A stretch of DNA of 64,000 bases from Gigaspora margarita (GCA_009809945.1 WTPW01000584.1:271156-335155); one strand, 5' to 3'. Numbered from the stretch's first letter, positions 21,128 through 33,811 are shown. The notes: a model not told the origin generated them from the sequence alone. Made by a program: numbers and translations.

Positions 21128-22854
21128 TAGTGATGTGCCACGTACAGTACTATACGTACTGTACTATACGTACTGTACATACTGTACACTAAAATATTTG
21201 CTGATCATTTATTAAGAGGGGTCAATAGAAATATTTATGTGCCAATTGACCAATCAAATACCAATCAAATCATTAATCAATCAATACCGTTGAAACTTTC
21301 TTGTTAGATAAATTAAACTTGTACATATTGAATCTAAAGTAGCTACTTTAGATATATAAAGTAGTATCTTACTAAAATTAAGCAGAATGCATTAATTTCA
21401 GGTGCTATGTTAGATGTCTAAGGTATCTACTTTAGATAGATGACTACTTTAGATGCAACATAAGCATAATAAAAATTTAGATAATAATATATATTTAGCA
21501 AAAGTATATTATTAAGAATTTTTCTTAAATATTAAGATTTTTTCTTAATATATATATGATTATATATTGATATAAATTATAAAATTATCTTTTATAAATG
21601 TATATTAATATAATGTTATAAATATTATTTAGAATAAATTTCAAATAAAATCAATATATATTTAAACAATTAATAATAGTAGATATAAAATAATTTAATC
21701 TTGAATTAAAATTATCAATACAATAAATTATATTTAATAATCTTTTATATTTCTAATTCTCTAATATCTGTAGTAGTTAAAATGTTTCTAGCCTGATTGT
21801 TATATTTTTCTGTTTGTATATGACATAGTATATTACTAATTTGCTATATTAAATATTTGCTTATTAAAATAGGTTTAAATATTACATTAATTATAATATA
21901 GACAACATTAAAAAAAATTAAAATATTAATACTAATTTAAATCACTAGATCACGAGAATTTTGCCTATATGTACGAAGTCTTTTTGTTTGATAAATGCAT
22001 TATATAATTTTATTTATTAATTTTTTTTTTTGCTCCTCTCTTTTATAAGAGGAATACAATGTTACTATTGAATCAAATTTATCTGATCTAATTAGCAACT
22101 CAACTAAAATCTCTGGAGTAAATTTAACTTGAAATTAATTCATTTATAATAGATTTACTACAGTTTGTTCATTTTATATGTCGTTTATTTGCCTCCTTCT
22201 CTTCTGAGAGTCCTGAATAGTAATGTTAACCAGATAATTAACTTCGAACGATCTAAATATTTATCAATTAAAATAGAATTAAATATTATATTCATTGTAA
22301 TATAGACTAATATTAAAAAAAAGTTTAAAATATGGTGCAAGACATCTATACTCAACAATCACATGATGTGTTTCAATTTTTTAAATGGCTAAAACTTTTT
22401 ATCTAAGAAGTTTTAAAAAAATCTAACTGGTAACTTTGTAAAGCTATATTAGCTCTATATATATGCCAAATATCTTTTCAAAATTTCATTGCTGTAAAAA
22501 GTTTTAGCAATTTGAAAATTGAAATTTTATATGTAAATTTACAAATTTACATATAAATTTCAATTTTCAAATCACTAAAACTTTTTACAGCAATGAAATT
22601 TTGAAAAGATATTTGGTATATATATAGAGCTAATATAGCTTCACAAAGTTACCAGTCAGACTTTTTTAAAACTTCTTAGATAAAAAGTTATAGCTATTTA
22701 AAAAATTGAAACACGTCATGTGATTGTTGAGTATAGATGTCTTGTACCATATAACTATTAGAGCAATTTACTATATAAGTACTATATGTACTGTACATAC
22801 TGTACGTACTATATGCTAAAAAAATTTGGACATCATATAAATGGCACATTACTA
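21128..22854. mobile_element. hAT-like non-autonomous element, 1.7 kb
   Basis: Ends TAGTGATGTGCCA and (other strand) TAGTAATGTGCCA are flanked by GTCATGTA (21120-21127) and GTCATGTG (22855-22862), an 8-bp duplication with one change. Both features fit hAT. Near each end are clusters of GTACTGTAC-type palindromes, possible transposase binding sites. A 20-bp perfect palindrome TCTAAAGTAGCTACTTTAGA lies near 21338, and a diverged direct repeat of about 90 bp is at about 21850 and 22250. No transposase frame. Confidence 0.85.
22333..22749. mobile_element. Tc1/mariner-like foldback miniature element, copy 1
   Basis: A 417-bp near-perfect palindrome with ends TGGTGCAAGACATCTATACT and TGGTACAAGACATCTATACT, flanked by TA (22331-22332 and 22750-22751). 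A second copy is at 29296-29699. It lies inside the hAT-like element. Confidence 0.88.
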
Positions 22855-22889
22855 GTCATGTGATACACATTTTGAAATTCTCTAAAATT

Positions 22890-24130
22890 TTGATCAAAGA
22901 TATCTCTGCAACCACCTGATCAAATTCGAAGAAATTTTTTATTTGAATTCTATGAATCCATAGAATTCAAATAAAAAAAATTTATCAAATTTGATCAGGT
23001 GGTTGCAGAATTGATCAAGGATATTTCTGCAACTAACTGATCACATTGATGAAATTTGTTATTTGAATTCTATGGATTTATAGAATTCAAATAAAAAAAT
23101 TCATCAAATTTGATCAAGTAGTTGCAGAGATATCCTTGATCAAAGTTTTGTCAAAAAATTTAAATGTATCTGTTATGTGATAGACATTTTGAAATTCTCT
23201 AAAACTTTGATCAAAGATATCTCTGCTACCACCTGACCAAATTTGATGAAATTTTTTTATTTGAATTATATGGATCTATAGAATTCAAATAAAAAAATTT
23301 CATCAAATTTGATTAGGTGGTTGCAGAGTTATCTTTGATCAAAATTTTAGAGAATTTCAAGACGTGTATCACATGACAGATATGTTTAAATTTTTAACAA
23401 AACTTTGATCAAGGATATCTCTGCAACTACCTGATCAAATTTAAAAAAAAATTTTTTATTTGAATTCTACGGATCTATAGAATTCAAATAAAAAATTTCA
23501 TCAAATTTGATCAAGTAGTTGCAGAGATATCCTTGATAAAATATTGTTAAAAATTTAAACATACCTGTAATGTGATATGCATTTTGAAATTCTCTAAAAC
23601 TTTGATCAAAGATATCTCTGAATCCACCTGACCAAATTTGATGAATTTTTTTATTTGAATTCTATGGATCCATAAAATTCAAATAAAAAAATTTTTATCG
23701 AATTTGATCAGGTAGTTCAGAGATATCTTTAATCAAAGTTTTAGAAAATTTGGCACAGCTTATATTTTGATAGATATTTTGATTTTTTTTAATAATTTGA
23801 GCGAAGGAATACCAGCAACCACCTGATTAAATTTGATGAAATTTTTTTATTTGAATTCTATGAATCCATAGAATTCAAATAAAAAATTTTATTGACTTAG
23901 ATTAGGTGGTTGATAAGTTACTTTCTCTTAAAGTTTTAGAAAAATTTGGTGCAGCTTGTATTTTAATAGATGATTTGATTTTTTCTAAAATTCCGAGTGA
24001 AGGTAACTTAGCAACCACCTAATCAAATTTGATGAAAATTTTTTTATTTGAATTCTATGGAATCATAAAATTTAAATAAAAAAATTTTTATCAGATTTAG
24101 TTAGGTGGTTGCTAAGTTACCTTTATTCAA
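22890..24130. repeat. Palindromic repeat array, main block (7 units)
   Basis: Same unit as the left block, cores near 22943, 23060, 23262, 23458, 23655, 23850 and 24046, mostly spaced by about 195 bp. Units differ by scattered substitutions in both arms. Confidence 0.88.
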
Positions 24131-24207
24131 AGGTTTAGAAAAATTTGGTGCAGCTTGTATTTTGATAGATGTTTTGATTTTTTTCTAAAACTTTGAGCGA
24201 AGATATA

Positions 24208-24458
24208 GAGTCTTTGCAGTAGAAAGGGCTGATACTGCAATATAAACAATTTTGAGATAATCAGGTTTGAAAGTTTGATCACATGTAAACAGATCAACAA
24301 TCTGCAGTACTAAAAATAAAATATCTTGACTTTTTATTATACAAACAGGTTATTATTTATAATTGAAAAATGTAGCCCATGTCAAAATTTATTCAAATAT
24401 AGCAAAAACACGAATTTGATTTTTGGGGCAGTATGGGCCCTTTCTACTGCAAAGACTC
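24208..24458. mobile_element. 251-bp miniature inverted-repeat element
   Basis: Perfect 22-bp inverted repeats beginning GAGTCTTTGCAGTAGAAAGG. Comparison with other array units gives the empty site AGATATCTTAGC and a duplication of about 3-4 bp (ATAT). A 60-residue frame inside is a chance frame. Confidence 0.85.
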
Positions 24459-24600
24459 CATATCTTAGCAACCACTTGACCAAATTCGATAAAAATTTTT
24501 TTATTTGAATTCTATGGATCTATAAAATTCAAAGAAAAAATATTTTATCGAATTTGATCAAGTGGTTGCTAAGATATCTTCACTTAAAGTTAAGATTATT
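24459..24600. repeat. Palindromic repeat array, last unit
   Basis: Core near 24503. Its left arm is cut by the miniature element at 24208-24458; the right arm runs into the right inverted repeat of the host element. Confidence 0.82.
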
Positions 24601-24790
24601 ATATCGAATTTTATATATTCAAAATAGGTTTTATTTTAAAAGCAAGTTTTACATATTTTATCTATTAAAAAGCAGGTTTTACATATTCAAAAGCAGATTT
24701 ACATTTTTTATATATGATCAATGCAGATTTCATCTAATTTAGCTAATCAATGCGGGGTTTACTAGCTAGCAACATGGGTTTCACCATGTC

Positions 24791-25109
24791 ATGTAATAAT
24801 TATAATGATTATAATTTAATGACACAATAATATAAACATTGTATGATTCTTTAAATAAGGTTAGTAGTATAATCCAATCACAGTAAATAATAAGACCAAT
24901 TTATTACAGCATAGCTAAAAATTTTTTCAAGGAACAAATCAAGTATGAATAAATAAGCTACATATTTATATAGCCAATATTAAAAACCCAAAGATTCAAT
25001 CATCATCAATTTTCAGAAATTATTTTTGATTAGTTGTACTCAAAAAATGTATGCAGGATATAAGAAAACTGTTATAATATTATGTCATTTCTTTTATAAG
25101 CAGATTATT
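24791..25109. other. AT-rich spacer, nothing recognised
   Basis: No supported feature before the SINE. Confidence 0.6.
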
Positions 25110-25124
25110 AAAATATGCATTTAT

Positions 25125-25870
25125 GACCTGTGGGCTGATAGCGTAGGTGGTTACGTTTCCAGGTCCCCAAATGCAAGATTGCCGGTTCAAGCCCCACTAG
25201 GAACAATAATTCTACATAGAGTCACGAGACGAATGAGCTGAGCCAGGGTGCCAGGACCATGTGCGGGTTTATAACCACATTTAGCCACTTTATGAAATTT
25301 GATATAAAACAACAGGACCCCTAGTGAAGATCTGGACAAATAAGGACTAGTCCCAGTTAAAATCCTCTGGTATAAATAAGGTCAACCAGATCTACCTGAA
25401 AATGGAAGGATGATCCTCCCAGAATAAATCGAATGGGACATTGAGTAGTATCAGGGGTGTCCGCTTCCACCTCTAATGAAAGAAGGTTCTAGAAGAAACA
25501 GGACGGGTCGATTGAAGCGCCGTTGCCGAGTACTCAGGTTGGGTGCGAACATTTGCGAGATTCTGGTTGCGAAAAAATCCTCCGGTAGCGCATAAAAAGG
25601 GTCAGCTAGTAATAAAAACTGGTTGGGCTCGTGATATGGCTTAGTATCGATTTAGCCACGATAGAACATAGACACAGGTAAAAAAACAAAGAAGGCTTAG
25701 CACCGGTTAGCCACGGTGGATATAGTACTAGTTAAATAGGATATGTAATAACAAAAAATGTAGGGGCCCGGGTTGTCGGGTTCCCATGACCAAAAATAAA
25801 AAGACCTTAATAAAAGATATGCCAACTGCGCTTGCTCGGACTTGAGATGGGTGGTTAAAACAAAAAAAAA
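25125..25870 (+). mobile_element. tRNA-derived SINE, copy 1
   Basis: The head contains an A box (TAGCGTAGGTGG, 25139-25150) and a B box (GGTTCAAGCCC, 25184-25194) with tRNA-like spacing, followed by a long body of about 650 bp that is clearly GC-richer than its surroundings, and an A-run at 25862-25870. It is flanked by ATATGCATTTAT on both sides (up to 15 bp with shared A residues), as made by LINE machinery. The internal promoter would be read by RNA polymerase III. The 71-residue frame across the head is not a gene. Confidence 0.9.
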
Positions 25871-25882
25871 ATATGCATTTAT

Positions 25883-27302
25883 AATTATAGTACTGATTTT
25901 TATTACCTAAGATCACTTCAATTTAATTTTTTGTTTAACATAAAATAAAATAGCTCATAAGAGGGAAGAGAGTATAAAAAATACACAAATTAATAAAAAA
26001 AATACTGTAATTCTATTGGCTACAAAAAAATTTAAATTTATAAAAGCAAATACTGCAATTTGATTGGCTAATATTATGTGTTTTTTTCATCTAAAATTTT
26101 AAAAAATAGAGGTGAGGGTTATGTTAAACAGAAAATTAATTGGTCTGGCCTAATATCCATTTACTATGGGGGCTTACCCCACCCCCAGATAATATATTTA
26201 GTTAAATTTGATTGGCAATAATTATTCTATATGAGGTAAGGTTTTGTTTAACCCCTACTCCCTAAAATATTACCTAATAAATGTTAGTGCCTTATCTATA
26301 TAATAAATATTGTAATATTACAAACTCTTTAATTACCAATTTGGATCAGATTGATACTATAGCTATATTACTATATTGGAATTGGAGATAAACAAATAAG
26401 TAAACAATATATTATCAAATCTGATAATGACCCTTATAAAAGTTTTTTTTATACTAAATAAATATTATTTTGAACTCTAAGTAAATGTTATTTTGTACTC
26501 TAAGTAAAGTTTTAGAGTAAGTTTTGCTAAAAAATCATTAAAATCAGACTAGTAGATAAGAAGATATAATTAAAAATATCTCAAATATTTTATAAAAATT
26601 ATATATATATAGGCCAGATTCAGATTGTATGCTATGTTGTTTATATATTTGTTTTGTCTCAATTTTAAATATAAAAATAATGCCAATCTTATCCAAATTG
26701 GCAATTAATATACATATTATAGTACAGAATTTTTGAATTATTTATTCAAGTTTATATGCAGAATCAGACTAAAAAGATAGCTAAGCCATGCTTTGGTGAA
26801 TCATGTTTGAAGCTAGTAATTACCTCATAATTACTGAATCTAGAAGCTGATAAAAAATTGTGTCTGAACTTTAGCATATATTTTTTTCTCATAATGCTGA
26901 TCTCTACTATACTGCCCAAAATTGTATCAGCTAGTGCATGATTAATATTCTGCTATTATTTATAACAATACGTAGTTATTATTTGCTTTCTAGCTAAATA
27001 TACAGTAATTGTCTGAAGGATACTACAGGTAGAGCCATAGTATACCCGATGTCTGTGTGTTAGCAAATTCTAACTTCTGATTGGATAGATCAGGTGTAAT
27101 ATAAAAAACAATCAAAACAATAGAAAACAGATACTTATTGGCTAGATCAGGTGTAATATATTTGTTCTATGAACTTTAAATAGTTTCTATTTTCCTAGTA
27201 GTATACAGCAATATACTGTAACTATATGCATATTCAATTAAATTGCTATTCAGACCCTGTTCTACTCTCCAACAAAATATGTTTCATGGCAACAATTTCT
27301 AT
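25883..27302. other. AT-rich non-coding stretch
   Basis: No supported gene. It contains a short GC hairpin near 26170 (GGGGCTTACCCC) and a direct repeat TAGATCAGGTGTAATAT near 27085 and 27150. Confidence 0.6.
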
Positions 27303-27306
27303 TTAA

Positions 27307-28455
27307 GAGTAGAGTACATGCAGATTATTTTTATATGATTTCAATAGTAAAATTTTTTTATTTTTACAATTTTAAAAAATTTTATTAAGTTAATAATTTT
27401 TCTTCTAAATTAAAGTTGTAGAACAGGTTTTTCTGATTCTATTAGTAGTAAAATTATTAAATACTTAACAAGATACATGTATTTAAAGATCAGGTATTAT
27501 TTTTATCATATGATAATCATGTGATATTGACCAATCAAAACCAACGATTTTGTGCAACTACAAAAAATTTGAAACCACTATGGAAAACTTTACAATATAT
27601 ACAAGTCTATTTTTTTTATATGTTTTAATTATTAAAAGTATCCCTTAATTTGTTATGCAAGCATATTTGCCTGCATAAATTTTAAAATTTTAAATTTTTT
27701 AAATAAAACTTTAAATATTAATTTTAGCTATATACTTTCTAAGTAAAAAATATAATATTAGTTTTGTTTTGTCAACATTATTATAAAAATTTTTTAAAAA
27801 TATTAAAAAAATTTGGTGTAATAAAAGTTTAAAGTTTTTGTTTTGGAACTTTTACTATAGAATTTTTTCTTTAGGTTTTCTCAAATTTTATATGTTTCCA
27901 TCTATAAAAAAATTTTTACTTCTAATACAAGTCTTAATTTTTACAAGTAAATCACTTAAAGTGCAATAATAAAAGTTGTATCCTTTATATAAACTACAAT
28001 ATTGTATTAAGAACTATATTTTTAAAACCAATATTTAAAGAATTTGCCAAGATATTGTAAATTATTTTTTTGATTAAAAAATTTCTTTAAATTCAATATT
28101 TTTTAGCTTATAAGCAATATAAACTTTTTGTCTTATAATATAAAATTAAATAATTCAAAAATATAATCCTTGTTTTCAAATATTATTATACCAAATTTTA
28201 TTTAAATATTTTAAATGATTAAAAAAGTAGATCAGTGATATATTTATAGTAATTATACAGACAAATTTGCCTGCAAACCTTTACAAACTAAGGGATACTA
28301 TTATAAAAAGCATATTTTAATATATATATTATTAAAATTTTAATAAAATTGTATATAATTATAAAAAGTTTTATTAGTAACATCTTCCAATTTTTTATAA
28401 AAATTTTAATCAAACTTCAAATCATATGACAAATTGATTTAAATGTACTCTACCC
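27307..28455. mobile_element. Inverted-repeat element with TTAA flanks (possibly piggyBac-like)
   Basis: Ends GAGTAGAGTACAT and (other strand) GGGTAGAGTACAT, both next to TTAA (27303-27306 and 28456-28459). TTAA duplications are typical of piggyBac, although the end sequence is not a canonical one. No transposase; the middle is occupied by another inverted-repeat element. Confidence 0.55.
27637..28299. mobile_element. Nested inverted-repeat element, 663 bp
   Basis: Ends AGTATCCCTTAATTTGT and (other strand) AGTATCCCTTAGTTTGT, with TTTGCCTGCA motifs inside both ends. The target duplication is not resolved. It lies within 27307-28455. Confidence 0.68.
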
Positions 28456-28459
28456 TTAA

Positions 28460-29293
28460 TTCAGTTAAAAAAAAGACTTTTAGTGCAACCTTGATTGCTA
28501 TTTTCTAAGTGCATCAAGTTATTTGTATATTAAATTAAAAATTTATCTCTAGTACATTACACTGGACTCATTTATACATACAATATTTTTTGAAAATTGG
28601 GCTTTGTGTATTATTATATACCTATAATCATCAATCAATTTGTAACTAAATTTTGAATAGAGCTACAAAAATCAGAATTGATAATTGAATTATTTAAAAT
28701 TAATTAAATTTATTAATTAAATCTTAAATATATTGTTAATTCTTGTATTGGCTTTCCTGATTAACTATTGATTTGTTTTATATTATTAAATGCTATAGTT
28801 TATTTTATTATAAAAAAATAATTTGTTATAATAAATACTATTACTATTTATAAATTAAGTTCAATTTTTTTATTTAATTAATATATAAATTACAATAATA
28901 AACATATAGAATTATAATATGTAACCAAAGGTACATATATCTGCATCATGTGACCTATAGATCACTACCAAAATTCAAGATCAGGTGTAATGTTATATGA
29001 TCAGAAAAATTCAAAACAAATGTTTATTTTGACAAAAATTGCTTATTTCACAAGTAACTGTATACTAAACCACCTTCTGTGCATTAACCAAAAGTTTTTT
29101 TTGAGTGATTTTACTATATAATAGCCTATACTCTAACCCTAATATAGTTCTTACCCTAACTCTAACCTAATATAAACAATATTAATATTACTGGTTTTGT
29201 ATGTAATATCATATGATCAAAATCATGAGTACAAAAAATTTATATACCCTACAGGTATAACAAAATTAATTCTAAACATATAAGCTAATAAAA
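28460..29293. other. AT-rich spacer
   Basis: No gene seen. A short telomere-like stretch (CTAACCCTAAT ... CCCTAACTCTAACC) lies at 29131-29168. Confidence 0.6.
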
Positions 29294-29295
29294 TA

Positions 29296-29699
29296 TGGTA
29301 CAAGATATTTATACTCAATAGATACAAAGTGTTTCAATTTTTTAAATAGCTATAACTTTTTATATAAGAAGTTTTAAAACAATCTAACTAGCAACTTTAT
29401 AGAGCTATATCAGCTCTACATATATGCCAAATATCTTTTCAAAATCTCATTACTATAAAAAGTTAAAAATTGAAATTTTATATATAAATTTATAAATTTA
29501 TATATATTATTTCAATTTTTAACTTGCTAAAACTTTTTATGTGATAAGATTTTGAAAAGATATTTGGCATATATGTAGAGTTAATATAGCTCTATAAAGT
29601 TACTAGTCAAATTTTTTTAAACTGACTAAGTAAAAAGTTATAGGTATTTAAAAAATTGAAACACTTTATATAACTGTTAAGTATAGATGTCTTGCATCA
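29296..29699. mobile_element. Tc1/mariner-like foldback miniature element, copy 2
   Basis: Diverged second copy of 22333-22749 with the same fold and ends (TGGTACAAGATATTTATACT), flanked by TA at 29294-29295 and 29700-29701. Confidence 0.87.
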
Positions 29700-29769
29700 T
29701 ATAAAATAAAATTATAGAAAAATAAAATATTTGCTAAAAAAAGCTTTGCTTTAAATAAAAAGTATATAT

Positions 29770-30101
29770 AGTGCATGCAGCCTAGTTGCATCAAATCATA
29801 TTGATAGTGCTAAAATTTTTGTCAATTATTTATTTATAAGAATGAATCTAATTGGTTAAATTTTTTCATGTTTTTTATTTTTTTTATATTTGTGCTGAAA
29901 TTTTTAAAATAGCTTTTTTTAAAAATTAAAATTTTCTTAATAAAAGTTTTAAAAAGTTTAAAACTAAATACATAGTTGAATAGATCTTGTCAAATACTAC
30001 TTAAATATATGAAATTTTTTTGCAATTGAACTTTTAGATAAAAAGCCTTTGCAATTTTACATTTTATATAAAATATTTGATGTGATTAGGCTGCACACAC
30101 C
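29770..30101. mobile_element. 332-bp miniature inverted-repeat element
   Basis: GTGCATGCAGCCTAGTTGCA at 29771 and (other strand) GTGTGTGCAGCCTAATCACA ending at 30100 form inverted ends of about 26 bp. The target duplication is unclear. Confidence 0.7.
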
Positions 30102-30285
30102 ATATCTATAACAAAAGTTAAATTACTTATAGATGCAGCCACTACTTCTCTAAAAGATATATCCTTAGTAGTTAGAAAAAAAAAAGATGTAAGTAGGCAG
30201 GTGATAAAAACCTATTTACTCAGAAGATTTGGATAATAACAGTCTTCTAACGTCTAATTAGAGGATTTTTGAATCTTGTGGAGCT

Positions 30286-30546
30286 GTGCAAGCTGAGCAT
30301 ATGGTGAGCACCTTAGAAGACAATGCACTAAATATCTTAGAATCCATATTATCATCTCCCTCTGAGATATTATCTTGTAATATTAACAACATTTTAGTAC
30401 CAACCTATCCCAATAATAAATCATCACCTATACAACAACATAGTCCTACCTACTTAATAGAACAAGAAATTTATAATGAATATGAATTGTTATCAGATAG
30501 CTCTGATAACAATTCCAAATATCAATTACACATACTAATACTATAG
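30286..30546 (+). pseudogene. LINE copy 2 N-terminal frame (86 residues)
   Basis: ATG at 30286; a shorter start MVSTLED is at 30301. Ser/Asn/Ile-rich, ends at TAG 30544. Downstream short frames around 30615-30670 resemble the end of the first LINE's N-terminal frame. No domain recognised. Confidence 0.45.
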
Positions 30547-30999
30547 AAAGAACAAACATTAGCTTTTATCCCAATCCACTTGAGATCTATGACCCATTAA
30601 TTTGCTAGAACAAATTTTTATACTATCATAGATTACAATATTTACCTTCACTACAAACTGTTGGCTCCTTTTTAACTTATTTACAAGAGGAATATCCAAT
30701 GTTTTATACATAACAGAATATTAGAATTTCTATTAAATATAATAGAATTAATTATGTTTTTGAAGAAGCACATATATATTTACCACAAGAGTTCCATTTA
30801 CCTAATCACTTCTTCATACCCTTTGAAGATTTTTATCTCTTTTATAAAGCCTTACTCAAAATATACCAATTAACAATATTGAGAATGCATTATTTATTAA
30901 CAATAAAGAACTATCTACATCTACTATTATACCACAACCCACCTACTCTCCACACACAATACTTCAACCAAACAACTCATTCCCAGCTTTTGACCTTAC

Positions 31000-31745
31000 T
31001 ATTGCTACACATAATGTCCAAGGTTATAACACTCCTCTTAAAAGGCAACTTTGAAAAGAATTCTGCCTATCTAATAATATTCAATTCTGTAGCATTACTG
31101 AAACAAAACTCTCTGATTCCAAACCAAAAAAGTTCTTTAACAATAAACATTTCTCATACTTCTGGTCCTGCCTCAACAACTCTGCAGAGTGCACTGGTAT
31201 CATGATTAGCAATCTTTTAAAACCCATATTCACAATATACTTACACATCCTGGAGGTGCAATGCAATTGACCTATTTTTCAAATATGATTTCAAATTTTA
31301 AATTATATATATTTACTTTTCTTTTACTAATTAACATATCTAAAACCAATTACAAGAAACTATTATTTTATGAACACAGCAAGCATTCTCCTTAAATTTG
31401 CACCCTATAATTCTTGGCGATTTTAACATGTCTCCTCTTCTTACTAATGTTTCTACTACTAAAACCAACTTCTTTCCTATCTCCATAGTAACTGTATGTA
31501 TGATTTGGCTGATCATACTAATAATACCCAATATCCCTGGCAATATAATAATTTAAGTAGCTGCACTAACTATATATGGGCACATAATTCCATAATCTCA
31601 TACCTCATAAACTTCTCACTTATTTCACCACTAGCTACTACTCATAGTGATTATATGATCCTCATTTCCAAATGGTTTCCTATTTGCAATATCTTCAAAA
31701 CTTCAGCACAAAACACACTACAAGTGCAAAGTCTTTCAATATAAA
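31000..31745 (+). pseudogene. LINE copy 2 APE-type endonuclease
   Basis: Motifs in several frames: THNVQGYN (near 31010), SITETKLS (near 31092, catalytic Glu), ILGDFNMS (near 31410) and SDYMILISKW (near 31650), where His of the usual SDH motif is replaced by Tyr. Several frameshifts. Confidence 0.78.
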
Positions 31746-31984
31746 TTAATGGACAAAAAGAAATGGGAAGAGTTTTCAACCCAATATCAAAACAATATTA
31801 CTTATCACAATACTCCTCTCAACTCTAATTCAACAGAATCTTTAGAATGTAACTTCAAACTAGCATTATTATAGCTGCTCTTAAAACTATCCCTTACAAA
31901 AAATTTACAGTTCAAAATTTTCATTATTCCTTTACACCTAAAGCAGCTGAACTGTACAAAGATCTCAAAACTATTGGAAATATT

Positions 31985-32461
31985 ATGCAACAGACCAAAT
32001 ATACAATAACACATAATCAAAACATTCCTTCTACAAAATCTACTTATATTCAGAATATAAACTCCAAACACCAATTCTCTATTTCTTCAATACCTGCTAA
32101 CCAGACTGATTTACCTAACTGGCTAGCCCAAACCAAAACATACTGGAAAACTCTATACAATGCCAGAAATCTTAAAAATGCCCATCATCTTAAACAGCTT
32201 ATTCAAACAGCAGTTAATACTAGATGTGAAAGATTGCTTACTTATCCAACCAAAATGATTAATAGTATTCTTAATCGCTATACTGACCCAATTCAATTTG
32301 ACAATATTAAAACTCAAACAAATATTCTTACTGATCCTCTTGAAATCAAAATCATATTTGATTATGCTTTTCCCAATGGACTACAAATAATGCCTATAAT
32401 TAACAAATTTTTTTTACTCATTGGCAAACAGAATATAACCCCAAATAAAATATTATATTAG
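31985..32461 (+). pseudogene. LINE copy 2 linker between endonuclease and RT
   Basis: A 158-residue open frame rich in Asn, Thr and Lys with an ANQTDLPNWLAQTKTYWKTL helical stretch. It lies where LINEs carry the linker before the RT fingers. No catalytic motif. Confidence 0.5.
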
Positions 32462-32509
32462 AATAGTATAACCCAGTTTTGGAACCTATTTATCCTGATA
32501 AAGTTATTA

Positions 32510-33811
32510 GTACTATCAACAATTTTTCTAACAACAAAGCATGTAGCCCTTCTGGAATTAGCTATGAAATGCTAAACCATGTTGGTTCACAAACCATATC
32601 TGCTATCACAGCACTACTAAACCAATATTTAATATCAGGCTCAATTCCCAAACAATAAAAAGATAGTTGCATTTTTCCTATCTCCAAAAAATCAACTTTT
32701 AATGGACACTTAGATAATACTAGACCAATCAGCCTAATTGAACATATCAAAAAACTATACACAAAAATTCTAACTAACTGTTTAAATTCTATATTTTCCT
32801 CTGACAATATTCTTAATCCACACAACTATATTGCACTCCTTGGCAATAGTAATAATATCCCTATTCACATACTTAACAACTTTATTGAAGATGCAAATTG
32901 CAACCAAAAGAAAATCTGGCTTCTATCTCAGGACATAAGTAAAGCATATAACTCTGTCAATATAGACCTATTTGCTCTATCCCTTCAAAGACTCAATATG
33001 CCATTACACCTTACTACAATTTTTACCAATCTTTTAATATCAAGAACTAATAGAGTAATTACCAATTTTGGACTTACACTTCCTTATGATTTCAAGATAG
33101 AATCAATCAAGGTAAAACTATTACACCTCTATTTTGGCATATTTACTATAATCCCTTATTAGCAAAATTTTCTATGCTTATACTGGCTACCAGTCTTCTG
33201 TATCTTGGCCATGCCATATCTCTTTACCAACTTCTGATTCTATACAAGTATCAACACCAGTTCTGCATACTCTATGGATTGCAGAATCTTAACTACATCT
33301 AGAACAAATTCTGAATACAGCTTCTTTATTCTACCAAATGGCTAATATTAAAGTCAATCCACAAAAATCTACACTTATATCCAATTCTATATATACACCT
33401 TCTATTTCTTTCTTGTGCCAAAATATTCAATGCCAACCTTTTAAAACACTTTTTAAGTTTCTTGGATATTGGTTTTCTATCTCATCCAAATTTACTACAC
33501 AATTCAAATTAATTACTCAGGAAGCTACTGAACTTATCAATATACTTGATACCAAACAAATTACAGACAAACAAGCATGCTATATTATTAACAATGTTAT
33601 TATACCTATTCTTGAATATCATATACACAATACTGTCTTTACCTATTCAATATGCAATAAAATCCTTTCCCAATCTCTTACTGTTGCTAAGCATCAATCA
33701 AAACTAGCAAGAAACACACCCAATAGCACTATGCTAAACCACAATATCTATAGAATCAAAAACATTTGGGATATACAATTGCAATGTCATCTCTCTGCTT
33801 TTTTGCTTTGA
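32510..33811 (+). pseudogene. LINE copy 2 reverse transcriptase
   Basis: ACSPSGISYEMLNH and TRPISLIEH (near 32540 and 32720) match RT fingers motifs, SQDISKAYNSV (near 32930) the palm Asp motif. The expected YxDD falls in a frame-broken stretch near 33260 where only TLWIAES remains. The 157-residue frame from 33338 (MANIKVNPQKSTL) corresponds to motif D and the thumb. Confidence 0.8.

Larger units (their letters stand above)
20367..24790. mobile_element. Large inverted-repeat element filled with palindromic units
   Basis: The ends GACAGGGTGAAACCCACGTT and (other strand) GACATGGTGAAACCCATGTT begin inverted repeats of about 220 bp that stay alignable through a run of TATGTAAAACCTGC-type short repeats. 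No target duplication is clear and no transposase frame is present, so it is non-autonomous. The interior consists of an array of palindromes, a hAT-like insertion (21128-22854) and a miniature element (24208-24458). Confidence 0.8.

Noticed and set aside
20580..24600. Regularly spaced palindromes resembling a CRISPR array
   Set aside because: Units are more than 100 bp, the intervals are also repeated, and the context is a eukaryotic transposon with inverted ends.
25125..25210. Functional tRNA gene
   Set aside because: A and B boxes are present but the sequence does not close into a mature tRNA and is followed by a SINE body and poly(A).
25026..25241. 71-residue frame over the SINE head
   Set aside because: It crosses the target duplication and the Pol III promoter boxes; no protein character.
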